NCBI GenBank assembly: GCA_027475525.1
Contig: JAMWFC010000108.1
Coordinates: forward strand, 373,811-437,810
Direction: 5' to 3'
Length of the DNA: 64,000 bases
From: Macrolepiota albuminosa
Taxonomy: Eukaryota; Basidiomycota; Agaricomycetes; Agaricales; Agaricaceae
Below, piece after piece: positions 32,792 to 43,137 of the stretch; within the stretch, counting starts at the first letter, position 1, and every line of letters begins with the position of its first letter. A program made the translations under genes and the position numbers. The notes below the pieces were generated by a model, which saw only the letters and a list, made by a program, of their open reading frames with translations, had not been told where the DNA came from and ran no database searches.

Positions 32792-35655
32792 AAAGACGAA
32801 ACGTCCGATGACGAAGAGAGTGGACGGAGTGAGTCCACCCTTCAGGTTCAGTGTGCTATGCTATGGAAGAGATACCCTAGCATTACAAAGGATACCACGT
32901 GTGCTCGACTAGGACTGTATGTACTGAAGCACATACGGTTGATACAGGCTAGAGGTGAAAATGTACCTCAATTGAATACTGTTGAATACATTACATTGTA
33001 CGTTCAGATTCTTGAGCTGGAAGCCCAAGCATATATGTATCGCAAGGCTAATCGAGGATCAGCTGCCTCGACTCCAGAGGGGGCAAACTTGATTCCGAAT
33101 ATACCCCTGGTGGCAAAGCCAGAGTTGTCTCCCCATCTGGAAGAGGCAATGAGCAATATATATGCGCCCCAGCAAGCAGGAAAGTCTGACGAGCAGTTCG
33201 CTGCCAGGTTCGCAGCAGCACAAAGACAGAATGTATTCAGAGGTCAGCGAAGGAGACCTCTGTCAACAACTGAATCGGTGTCTACCATACCTGTGGCAGA
33301 TAGCAACCTACCCAAAGCGGAGGAGCCAAGGCACCCTCACACAAAACAGGAATCAGTGGAGAATGTTCCACTGACAAACCAAGTGCCGTTGGCTGATAAG
33401 TTTGCGGAGAGAGTAGCTTATCAGCGCATGCGGAACCAAGACCTGAAGCGCCAGGGACATTCCTGGATAGACAACCAGGGAATTGTATTCGATGGGATAA
33501 CGCCCATTGACGAGATGAGAAGGCAATATGTCCAACGGACACGACAGCCTGACACCAGGAGAGGGGACCCGCCCACGGCGGATCCGAGCCGAGGCCCTGG
33601 AAAGCAGGTGATAGAAGAGCTAGGGGGACAGGAGAGCCCACTGCATTGGAAGGAGGCAGAGAAAGTGCAATATACAGGTCACCGACCTGTACGTGCATTC
33701 TCTGTGGTACCTCCAGCGGAAGGTAGAAATAAAACGCCTGGAATAACTGAGGCGACAAAGGTGTATACTGAGAATATGCACCAGCGCCTCAGTAGTATAA
33801 TCGACGATGCGGTAGGCGTAGCATTGCGCCTGCCTGAAGGTATCAAACCGCATAAGGCGGAGTCAAAACACATCAGCCTGTACAGAGGGGAGTCCAAGTT
33901 TAGCAACTTGGAAAATTGGACGATGGATGTGTGCAACCATCTGGCAGCCTGCCAGTATGGGGGGGATCGTCTGGATCGAGAACGTGTGTTCGTTCTCCCG
34001 GAGTTCCTGGACGGACCAGCCAAAGCCTGGTTCCGTCATCATGTCTTGCACTACAATCGTGCACGACAGCAATGGACGTTCAAGGATGTAATCCTTGAAT
34101 TATATAACCGGTTTGTGAGTGCATCCACCATGCAGGATGCTCGGGAGGCGTTTATTGCAACCTCCTACACTGAACGATTAGGTGTTCAAGGTTTCTATGA
34201 TACCTTGATAGACCACGCACAGAATATGTCTATTTACCCAGACAACTGGGTAATGATTGATACCTTTCTGCGGGGGATACCTGACGCAATGAGAGAGTCC
34301 CTCATTTGTGATGACGGACTATCGCCCGAAGTAAACACCGTCGAGGAATTTGTAGCGTATGCATCGCGCTATGAGCAAGCCCACAAAATAGCGCGACACT
34401 TTGGGCTACATAGCTCAAAGGTTCGATTGGTAAACAAAGCCAAGCCTCGGAAGGTAGGCACCTTCTGGGCTCGTCGAAAGGAGATGGTGGGCAATACAAA
34501 TCCAAGGTTCGTGGTAAGAGCAGCACCTCGGCAAGACTGACGCTTCTGGAGCGACCGGCCGGGGGACCGTAGGGATGCACCGGCACAGGATGCTCAGAGA
34601 GGTCCACGCCGAGAGGGTGGTCGACCGCATCAGGCTGCTGGTGAGGCTAAATTGCCGACACCGACTGGGCCACCGAAGTATGAAGCAGCTCGCCCTTTTG
34701 TGGCGAGTAAGTGCTTCAAATGTGGTCAGCCTGGGCATTTTGCAAATGCATGCCCAGTGGGTGGTGGAAAGCCTATGGGTAAGCCACGTGCCTATATACG
34801 GGCGGCACACACTGCTATCCCGGATGCTGAAGGGATAGACTCTGGGAATGAACCTGATGTGGAAGACGATGAGGTGGAGAACCTCATACCTGATGCACCA
34901 GAGGATGAAAATGCCTCTGTGGTAGAGGAGTTGTCGGATGATGAATACGTGGAGGTTGACGTATACGACAACGATTATTACGCCCGGGAGTCAGACTCAG
35001 AGTTCATGGGAGCTCTGATGGACTACCCGGCTAGCGCATTAGACCGACCCGTTGGAGCAGCCAATGTTAAGGTATATAAAGTACACCTTCGCAAGGCTCC
35101 AGAAAAGCTGGTGAGACCGGTGCTGAAGCGCGAGGACAAGGAGTGCCTGGCGTTGTACGTTGAGGTGAATGGCCACAAGGCGTGGACATTGTGGGATTCA
35201 GGTAGTACGAGGACAAGGAGTGCCTGGCGTTGTACGTTGAGGTGAATGGCCACAAGGCGTGGACATTGTGGGATTCAGGTAGTACAACTACTGGGGTGAC
35301 ACCCCAGTTTTGCCAAGTGCACGATATCTCAGTCAGTGAGTTGAAGGAGCCACTACTCCTTCAATTGGGTACTGTGGGCAGCCGAGCTGCGGTACAGTTT
35401 GGTACGCAGGCGAGTATCGCCTGTGCGAAATCAAGGACGAGGGAGTACCTTGATGTGGCGAACTTTGATCGTTACGACATGATTATAGGCACGCCGTATA
35501 TGAGGAAGCACAACGTTCTGCTGAACTTCAAGAAGAATGAGATAGTGGTGGATGGCACCACCATTCCTGCAGTGCGAGTGACCATAGATAATGGCAATGG
35601 ACGTCTCCATCGACACCGCGCCACGGAGAAGAAGGTGCTAGTCAGGCGACACTGA
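32792..35655 (+). pseudogene. Alpha gag (main part) and protease
   Basis: The frame continues from 20306. It has a conserved helical block (MLWKRYPSITKDTTCARLGLY), a capsid region (33900-34380, NWTMDVCNHLAACQYGG, LPEFLDGPAKAWFRHH, VQGFYDTLIDHAQNM), a CCHC knuckle (CFKCGQPGHFANAC, near 34712-34753), an acidic linker and a retropepsin (TLWDSGST near 35190 and 35267; YDMIIGTPYM). A TGA at 34538-34540 breaks gag before the knuckle. A 77-bp duplication at 35132/35209 doubles the protease active site. The frame closes at TGA 35653-35655, followed by CTAG. Confidence 0.85.
35132..35285 (+). repeat. 77-bp tandem duplication in alpha protease
   Basis: Copies start at 35132 and 35209 (word GAGGACAAGGAG) and are identical. 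It falls at nearly the same protein position as the beta duplication at 23603, just before and through DSGST. Confidence 0.95.
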
Positions 35656-35659
35656 CTAG
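35653..35659 (+). promoter_or_regulatory. Candidate read-through site, alpha (UGA CUA G)
   Basis: The stop and following bases read TGACTAG, the UGA-CUA-G context known to promote translational read-through in fungi and animals. The downstream frame (RT linker) is in the same phase. The homologous beta site is TGACTTG at 24194. Because alpha has other CGA-to-TGA stops, mutation is a fair alternative for this copy. Confidence 0.5.
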
Positions 35660-38600
35660 ACGGAGGCAAGAACTCGCCTACGGTTGAGGATGGAGAGGAA
35701 GAAGAGCAAGCTCGTGTGAGCTTGCCCATGGATAGTCCGGCGGTGTTGATGCTGGAAAGCGAAGCTGTAGAGTACAAACGTACTCTGAAGAGGGGGGAGA
35801 GCCCCGAGATGAAGGAGATGAAGTGTGAAAAGCAGAGTAAGTCTGAGGACAAGCGGCCTCAGCATGCGGCAAGCACAGAGTGCCAACCGACGTTGTCGCG
35901 AGTGAAGGTTGAGGACTTGGTAACAGATGACGACGACCAAGGACTGATGGAGGATGAGGCGTCCTCCACACATACGAATCGGTCAATCTGGGATCGACCA
36001 GTACCTCATCCCACATTTGAATGGGCATTTGATCCACGAATGCCTGCTGAGTGGAATGACCTAGTGGCATCGATGTATGCGTGGAATGGACCATGATGGA
36101 CGTCGAAGGAGGAGTCGTATCGTCAGGCTAGTGACAACGAGATATCGTCGCCGAGTGAGGTGTTCCTCAACGGACTGTCTGTGACGTCGCGGAGAAGTAA
36201 GAAGGAAGTGCCTGTGCGACTGCACACGCCGGATGACAGCGAGCTGAGGATTACTGCCCTCAGAGAGAAGTATGGCCGTCCAGCCGTACAAGCAAAGCTG
36301 TCCGGGCGCCCATGCAAGGATGTGGACTGGAAGGGCAAAGGTAAAACCAGTGGTTTTACGAAGGAGGACATTCCGGACCTACGATTGCAGTGGCAGCAGG
36401 AATTTGCGGATATTCTGAACGGAACCAAGGAGGAGTTACCTCCTTGGCGAGAGGTCAACCATGAAATCAACCTTATTGATGAGAATAAGGTGTATAAATA
36501 TCATTTGCCTCGATGTCCAATGGCGCTGCAGCAGCAGCTCCGAGACAAGACCAATCGGTACCTGAGAGCCCACTGGTGGGAGGCTCAACCAGCCTCCCAA
36601 GCTGCTCCGCTATTGTGCATTCCGAAGAAAGATGGTACATTAAGGACGGCGTTGGATGCACGCCAACGCAATGACAACACCGTGAAGGACGTGACGCCAC
36701 TTCCGGATCAGGAAGTGATTTGAGAAGATGTGGCGAGAGCAAAGTTCAGGTCGAAAATTGACCTGATGGATGCGTATGAGCAAGTGAGAATTCGCTTGTC
36801 TGATATCCCAAAGACAGTGTTCTTGTCAATCACGGGAACATATGTGAGCAACATTATGCAGATAGGAGATTGCAATGCTCCTGCGACATTTCAGAGGTTG
36901 ATGACCTCCATCTTCCGGGATGTTATCGGGAGGTTCGTCCATATCTATTTGGACGACATATTCATATACTCCGATTCAATCGAAGAACACGAAGAGCATC
37001 CTCGTGTCATTTTTGAGCGACTGAGGTCTAACTTGCTATACCTCAAGTGGAAGAAATGCGAACTATATGCCGAGACAGTGGATTGCCTCGGACACAAGAT
37101 TGATAGTCAGGGTATTCACCCTGACCAGGACAAAATTGATCGCATACGCAAATGGCATGTGCCTCATAACTATAATGATGTGCAAAGATTCGTGGGACTA
37201 GTGAACTATATCGGCAATTGTCTGCCTGATATAACAGCATATACTGGACCGTTGATGTCTATTACGCAGAATGGAGCTCCATTTCTATGGAGACCTATAC
37301 ATCAACGATGCTTTGAGATGATCAAGAGGATCTGCTCAAAGACACCAGTCATTTGTCCCATAGATCCCCGATGTGATGAGCCGATTTGGCTCATCTGTGA
37401 TGCCTCAAAGACCGGAGTAGGAGCAATGTATGGTCAGGGAAGTTCCTGGCAGAATTGTCGACCAGCTGGGTTCATGTCGAGGAAGTTCACCTCGGCCCAA
37501 CAGAATTATGCGGTTTATGAGCTTGAAACGCTGGCGATACTTGAGGCGCTCCTTAAGTGGGAAGATAAATTGATGGGATATAAGATCCACATCATTACAG
37601 ACCATAAAGCACTTGAGTTCTTCAAGACTCAAGCAACGTTGTCCCCCCAGCAACGCCGGTGGATTGACTATATGTCTCGCTACAACTTTGACATCACGTA
37701 TGTCAAAGGCGAACTGAACAAGGTGGCGGACTGTCTCTCGAGGTACTTCGAGAGCGATAGAGCAGGCGAACACCATGATACGCATGAGTATGTCGATGCG
37801 GATATTTGTATTGATCCTCATGGCGATGATCTTCCATATCATCGTTACAGAGAGGTGAAGGAGCATGTGGTCGAGCTTTGGGCTATGCAAGCTACCGAAC
37901 TGCGACGCAGTCGACGACTGCAAGAGCGGCAAGAGGGCCGCGACATAGAGGCTGAGCAACTAGAGCAGGCTCAGCAAAAGGAGGCGACAAAGCCACACCA
38001 AAGTGAGACTGGAAGCAGTCGTGGACCGGATAGCCACGACATGACGCTTGCGGACGCGTTATCGCCTACAGGAGAGTATCGTAACCCTCCTGTCCCGCAA
38101 ACCGATGAGTACCTCCAGAAGGTGATGAGGGGCTATAGACGCGATGCGTTCTACACAGAAATCCGGCAGAACGCAAACGCCCATCCACGCTTCAGCGTGG
38201 ATGAGAAAGGACTAGTCCGGATAACGAATGTTCGAGGACACGACGTGGTGTGCTTACCACGCGACCGAGCACTGCTCACTAAGGTTGTCACTCAAGCTCA
38301 TGAGGTTGTTGGTCACTTTGGAACCAACAAAACACTAGAATACCTGAGGCAATGGTACTGGTGGCCTCAGATGCAGAAAGAAGTGATGCAGTTCTGCCAG
38401 ACCTGCGAGGCCTGCCAGCGGTCGAAGACCAGCAATAGGAAGCCAGCAGGGAAGTTGCATTCCCTGCCCATCCCAACGAAGCCATGGGACTCCATTGGAA
38501 TGGACTTTGTTGGTCCATTCCCCAAGTCCAAAGGGTATAACTACCTTTGGGTGGTCATTTGCCGAATGACGAGTATGGTACATTTGATACCAGTGCACAC

Positions 38601-39591
38601 AACCATTACGGCGTCCACGTTATCCTGGATCTACTTGAAGGAGATTGTAAGGCTACATGGCCTTCCAAGTTCGATCGTGAGCGATCGAGACACCAAGTTT
38701 ACATCTCACTGGTGGCGAGAACTTCACAAGCTCCTGGGAGCTAAACTACTCATGTCTACCTCGTTTCATCCACAGACGGATGGACAGACAGAGCGAGCGA
38801 ATAGAAGTATTGCCCAGATTTTTCGTACGGTGGTCCGACTGGACCAACGCGACTGGGTGGACAGAATACCGCTAACTGAGTTTGCGATCAACGTGAGTGT
38901 GTCTGAGACCACGAAATACGCACCGTTCGAGCTCAATGGAGGTTACATGCCCTCCATGCTGCGCGAACTAAAGGCAGACGGAGTCGTTCACAAGGGAGTA
39001 AAGGACTTTGCACAGCAAGCATTGGCAAATCTAGCCAATGCACATGACGCTATCATTGCTGCGCGTGTGATACAGGCACGACATGCAAATGAGAGGCGAA
39101 GTGAGGAACCAGAACTAACGCCTGGGACGTTAGTGTACCTGTCGACAGAGAACTTGAATCTTCCGAAAGGAAGAGCAAGAAAGCTGTGTCCAAAATTCAT
39201 TGGACCATACAGAGTCTTGGTCGCAGAACCAAGCACGTCGAACTATGTTCTGGAGCTGCCTGCAGCTCTGCAAGCACGTCGGATTGTGCCTAAGTTCCAC
39301 GTATTGTTACTTAGGCGGTATAACGCAAACGATGATGCTATGTTTCCTAATCGGGTGACTTCCGAGCCATATGATTTCGGTGCCAGTGACGAACAAGAGT
39401 GGTTCGTCGAGGACATCCTGGGCCATCGGTGGCAGGAAGGAACGCACCTCGAATTCAAGGTGCGGTGGAGTGCAGGTGATACGACATGGGAGTCGTACCA
39501 CACATGTGCCAAGTTGGCAGCATTGAATCGGTACTTAGAACTGCAGGGCGTGAAGCGCCCAAATCAGCTTGCTAAGCGCCCATGTGCTTAG
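35656..39591 (+). pseudogene. Alpha pol: RT, RNase H, integrase, chromodomain
   Basis: The linker (35716-36400) is followed by RT from LIDENKVYKYHLPRC (36475) with CIPKKDGT, MQIGDCNAPATFQ and YLDD (about 36945). RNase H has DASKTGVGAMYG and ITDHKALEFF. Integrase has LRQWYWWPQM, CEACQRSK, GMDFVGPF, SDRDTKF and TDGQTERAN. A chromodomain follows (EWFVEDILGHRW, FKVRWSAGDTTWES) and the TAG/TAA end is at 39591. From 36730 to 39591 the frame is fully open (953 codons), so RT through chromodomain is nearly intact. Stops at 36094-36096 and 36721-36723 (where relatives read IREDV, so CGA to TGA) break the upstream part. Confidence 0.9.
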
Positions 39592-39821
39592 ATTGATGGC
39601 AGTGATAAGATGAATACCGGATCAGTCGGATCTCGGATCGACCGAGTATCTGATCCTGATCAGATCACGATTGTTCCGGATAGATAAGATAGAGATTGAT
39701 CTATCTGATGTGATAATACGGATCGTGATGCGGAGTTGATGGTCAGATCAGGTTATGTAACCTGATGATGGGGAATTTAGTGTGTTTTTTCCCACCGACA
39801 CGTCGACATTTTCATAGTACC
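39592..39821 (+). other. Alpha pol-ORF3 spacer
   Basis: It holds a cluster of GATC-rich short repeats (39610-39760; GGATC, GATCAG and CTGAT words occur many times, partly as inverted pairs) and then a T run before the ORF3 ATG. The sequence is unlike the spacers of beta and gamma and could fold strongly. No function is provable. Confidence 0.45.
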
Positions 39822-42754
39822 ATGTCGTACCCTTACCAGTGTACGACCAGCGAGCAGCAACCTCAGAACCCACAGGGTTCTGGAGGAGGGGAGGATCGCC
39901 CCCAGCAAAACATTCAGCAGCCTGTAACAACGCCGACTGTGGCGTCGTATCCAGTGGTGTCCCAGTTTGGGCAGAACCCAGCCCAATTTGGACAACCTCC
40001 GCAGTTTTATCCGCCATGCTTCCAGATGCCGTACTTCCCAGGACCAGCTGGTCCTGGACAGCAGATGGGGGGACAGGTTATGTGGGGAATGCCAATGCCG
40101 ATGCAGCAGACGCAGACCCAGAGTGCAAGTACACTCCTTTCGGATGAGAAAGCACTAACTGCGCCACAGGTAGCACCCATGGATGTGGACGATGACGCGG
40201 GGTGTCAACAGCAAGTAAAGAGCGAGGTGGTGCAACCTTGACGACAGCAAGAAAGGACGCCGTCCCCGCGAGAGACGTATAGAAGAGACCGGAGGCGATC
40301 GCCTCCGAGGAGTACCGGGGCACGAGGAGGCGGGCCTTGGAAAATGGTTGGGCGCAGACGGGATGAGCCGGCAGCAAGGACGCAAAATCGAGGTCAACCC
40401 CAACCTCGAACACCGCCTCGACGAGCTTCTCCGTCACCCCGTCGTGCACCATCTCCGCGGCGCTTATCGTACGTGGAGAAAGGAAAAGGAAGAGAGATCA
40501 GAACGCCGTCGGAGGTGTTGGACCCTCAGGCAGAGGCAGTCTGGAGACGCCTCATATCTGCCGGCCAGCGAGTGCCACCGGAGTCTGCGTTTTTAGGGAC
40601 CCTCAGGCAGAGGCAGTCTGGAGACGCCTCATATCTGCCGGCCAGCGAGTGCCACCGGAGTCTGCGTTTTTAGCGGATCCGGTGGCTCAGATGGTGATTA
40701 CGGGTCTGCTGGATGAAATCGTTATGCTGCAGCAGCATAACGACAATACTATCAAAACTTTCACGAACGCTATGAAGAAGCGTCCGTCGTCATCGGAGGA
40801 GCTACCTGAGGCAAAACACCTCAGAGCACGTGATGCAGGACTGGAAGTTGGGGTGCGGGAATCTGGAGAACTCAGTCCGAGCCCGGCCAAGTTACATGAC
40901 GAGCTGGTGGAGGCTGACAATAGTTTACGAGGACTGTCCTTGTCAACACATGCGCCTTCCCAGCAGTCAGGGGCGAAGCAGCAGGATGAGGTGGTCCTGT
41001 CGGAAGTGGAGTTTGGAGCAGATGTCCCACGAGGAGCAGACAGAGTTGTGATGCGGTTCGGAGCAGTGGTGCAGTTTGAGGCACCACTGAGGGCGTATGC
41101 GTCTGCGGTCCCCATAAAGGACACGAGGACAGACGCCGAGGTCGAAGGGCAACTCCTAACGTTGGCTGCGCTGGGTCTGAATGAACCGAGCGACAGGAGT
41201 GATTATGGGGAGTCATCAGATGAGACCCCCTCAGAAGGAGAAACCCCCGCTAAACGCCGAGTGCGTTTAGACAAGAAACGCAAAAAAGAGGCTCGGAGGA
41301 AGCACGAGGCTGCCCGGCAGGCAAAGGTCGATAAAGACCGGGAGGAGCAGGCCACAGGCCGTATTCCTGATGGCCTCGGGGTGTTTGTCAGCGGGACGTC
41401 GGTGGAGCGTTCCAACTGGTTCTACGGCGGGGCACTCGACTGCCATTTTTATTACTCCCGGCTCACCAATACGGTATTTGTGAGCGATGAAGCCTTGGCC
41501 GCGAAGACGCACGAGGAAGAAAGGGGAGAGAGGTATTACCATACCTCAAAGGAGTTGAATCGAGTGGTGCCGAGGGGATTCCCGATGAATCCCCAGCAGT
41601 TGCGAAAGCTTTATGAGCTTTCGCAGAACAAGTTCACCTCAGTGGCTCTACGCGCTGAGGCTTACTATCTGTTGCACGAGTTTCAGCGCATCAGTATTAA
41701 TTATTACACATCGGTGAGGGATAGGACGATGGCTCTGGTGTGTTCACCAGAGTATGAGCACATTTTGCCCCCTCTAGATTTATCATCCCATCACATGAAC
41801 ATCGCGGTCATGCCAACCCCAGACGGATACCTGCGATGGAAGGACCAAGCCGGAAGACTGTTTTTTACGCTTTCCGGGTTTGACTCCGAAGGTGTACGTT
41901 TCACCTTTGATCTGGACAAGCTGGCGCAGAACGTTCTCTACTTCTGTCGACCAGGGATGATGAATTCGGTATACGGCATTGCAGTGGATCGGGCTTACCG
42001 CATTCACTGGCGTACTCTGCTGGGCCATGCCCTGACGCGTGGACTGTCCCCTTCGGGAAGAGCTCGGGGACGCTTTGCAAGGCTGTTAGCCTTGATTCTC
42101 GCGCGTCCTGGGCTGTATCGTGAGGCGGTCGCGGATTACAACGCCACCAACCCCAGCAACCCCTTCGTACCCATGAGCTGGACTGACGTCCAGTTCCGAC
42201 CCCCGTACTTCGACGCGGCTAATGCCGTCAACATCACCGATGCTGACGTGCTACGGGCTATGATAGCCAACCGCGTACCTATCGAGTGGGTGGACCACGC
42301 CTATACCTTCGGCGTGGTCTACCTCGAAAACCAATTCCTGGCGGCCACAGCCTCCATTGACCAGTTCCGTGAGGTCAACGATGAACGTCATCGTCAACTG
42401 GACCTCTATGGAGAGCCCGCAGCCATCACGCGGTGGGACGATTGGCGATTGCCCACGGACAATGATATGATTTGTCTACATGCACTGCTCGCCCGCGAGT
42501 CCGATCAAGGTCATGAGTACCTTGAAAGTGGACTATATTATCCGGTGGGGATGAACCCCAACCGTCGAGACTTATGGCAACGCCGCTCTCGACACGGGCC
42601 CTATCCCCCCTCTCCGTCACACCCATCCACGTCAGTTCAGGCTCCTACAGCCTCAACATCGTCGGGTCCCGTCGCCTCATCATCCTCGGTTAACGTCAAC
42701 ACTGAGATGAGGATTGATACGGCTCGCGAGTTGTCGCGTCCGCCGTCTGCGTGA
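39822..42754 (+). pseudogene. Alpha ORF3, env-position protein of unknown function
   Basis: Starts MSYPYQ at 39822 with a Gln/Pro/Met-rich N-terminus. TGA 40239-40241 interrupts, then the same frame goes on through an Arg/Pro/Ser-rich stretch. After the 77-bp duplication (40521) a long open part 40649-42754 (701 codons) covers the helical block (LADPVAQMVITGLLDEIVML), the basic KRRVRLDKKRKKEARRKHE segment, GRIPDGLGV (41360), VPRGFPMNP (41567), HWRTLLGHAL (42006), ARPGLYREA, VDHAYTFGVVYL (42291) and the end ARELSRPPSA. About 950 residues. This is the best-preserved copy of the C-terminal domain. The basic segment looks like a nuclear-localisation or nucleic-acid-binding region (inference). Confidence 0.8.
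40521..40674 (+). repeat. 77-bp tandem duplication in alpha ORF3
   Basis: Copies start at 40521 and 40598 (word GACCCTCAGGCAG) and are identical. The duplication separates the N-terminal part of ORF3 from the long downstream frame. Confidence 0.95.
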
Positions 42755-42946
42755 ATTTCGTAGGCGGCTCATCTCCTTTTCAATTCATACTGTCGGTTAA
42801 CGTCGGCGTTGTATTTTTTGACAGATGACTTGGACATTTTCGAGCCGTGGAGGACCAGCATTCCTCCACATTGACTTAATTAGTGACCCGGACAAAAAAG
42901 TGTCCCTCCTTACATCGAGACTGGTTACCAGTCTCAAAGGGGGGCA
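42755..42946 (+). other. Alpha 3' untranslated region and polypurine tract
   Basis: The ORF3 stop is followed by about 190 bp with CTGGTTACCAG (a perfect inverted repeat, 42921-42931) and the purine tract AAAGGGGGGCA directly before the 3' LTR. Confidence 0.7.
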
Positions 42947-43137
42947 TGTAACATAGTATACTTAGTTAATTAAGTAATATACACTTATATTAATTAATTG
43001 TTATTACTATACATACATGCTGGCTGCCTTACATAAGGCAGCCAATTTTACTGTCATACTTGTAGTACTGGAATCGAATACCGATCTGGTTCTGTTGGTG
43101 TGACCGTAAGGCTAACTCTATACTTGACTTTGTTTCA
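42947..43137 (+). repeat. Alpha 3' LTR
   Basis: 191 bp. It matches 19477-19667 except at three sites (TCG/TTG, GCA/GTA, ACTG/ACCG), all C/T transitions and two in CpG context. The stem-loop recurs at 43022-43043. Followed by AGTGA, the partner of AGTAA at 19472. Confidence 0.93.

Larger units (their letters stand above)
19477..43137 (+). mobile_element. Element alpha: Ty3/Gypsy chromovirus inserted in gamma ORF3, split by beta
   Basis: Alpha is 19477-20306 plus 32787-43137 (about 11.2 kb without beta and one target copy). It has 191-bp LTRs, gag-protease, pol, ORF3 and a polypurine tract. The LTRs differ at three sites by eye, all C/T. The internal frame continues exactly across beta when one ATTGG copy is removed. 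Five in-frame TGA codons lie at 34538, 35653, 36094, 36721 and 40239. At least three of the five sit where relatives or codon context suggest CGA. Confidence 0.9.

Noticed and set aside
5838..40674. The 77-bp duplications as a biological repeat system or CRISPR-like array
   Set aside because: The units are unrelated in sequence, occur only as adjacent pairs without spacers, and share nothing but length.
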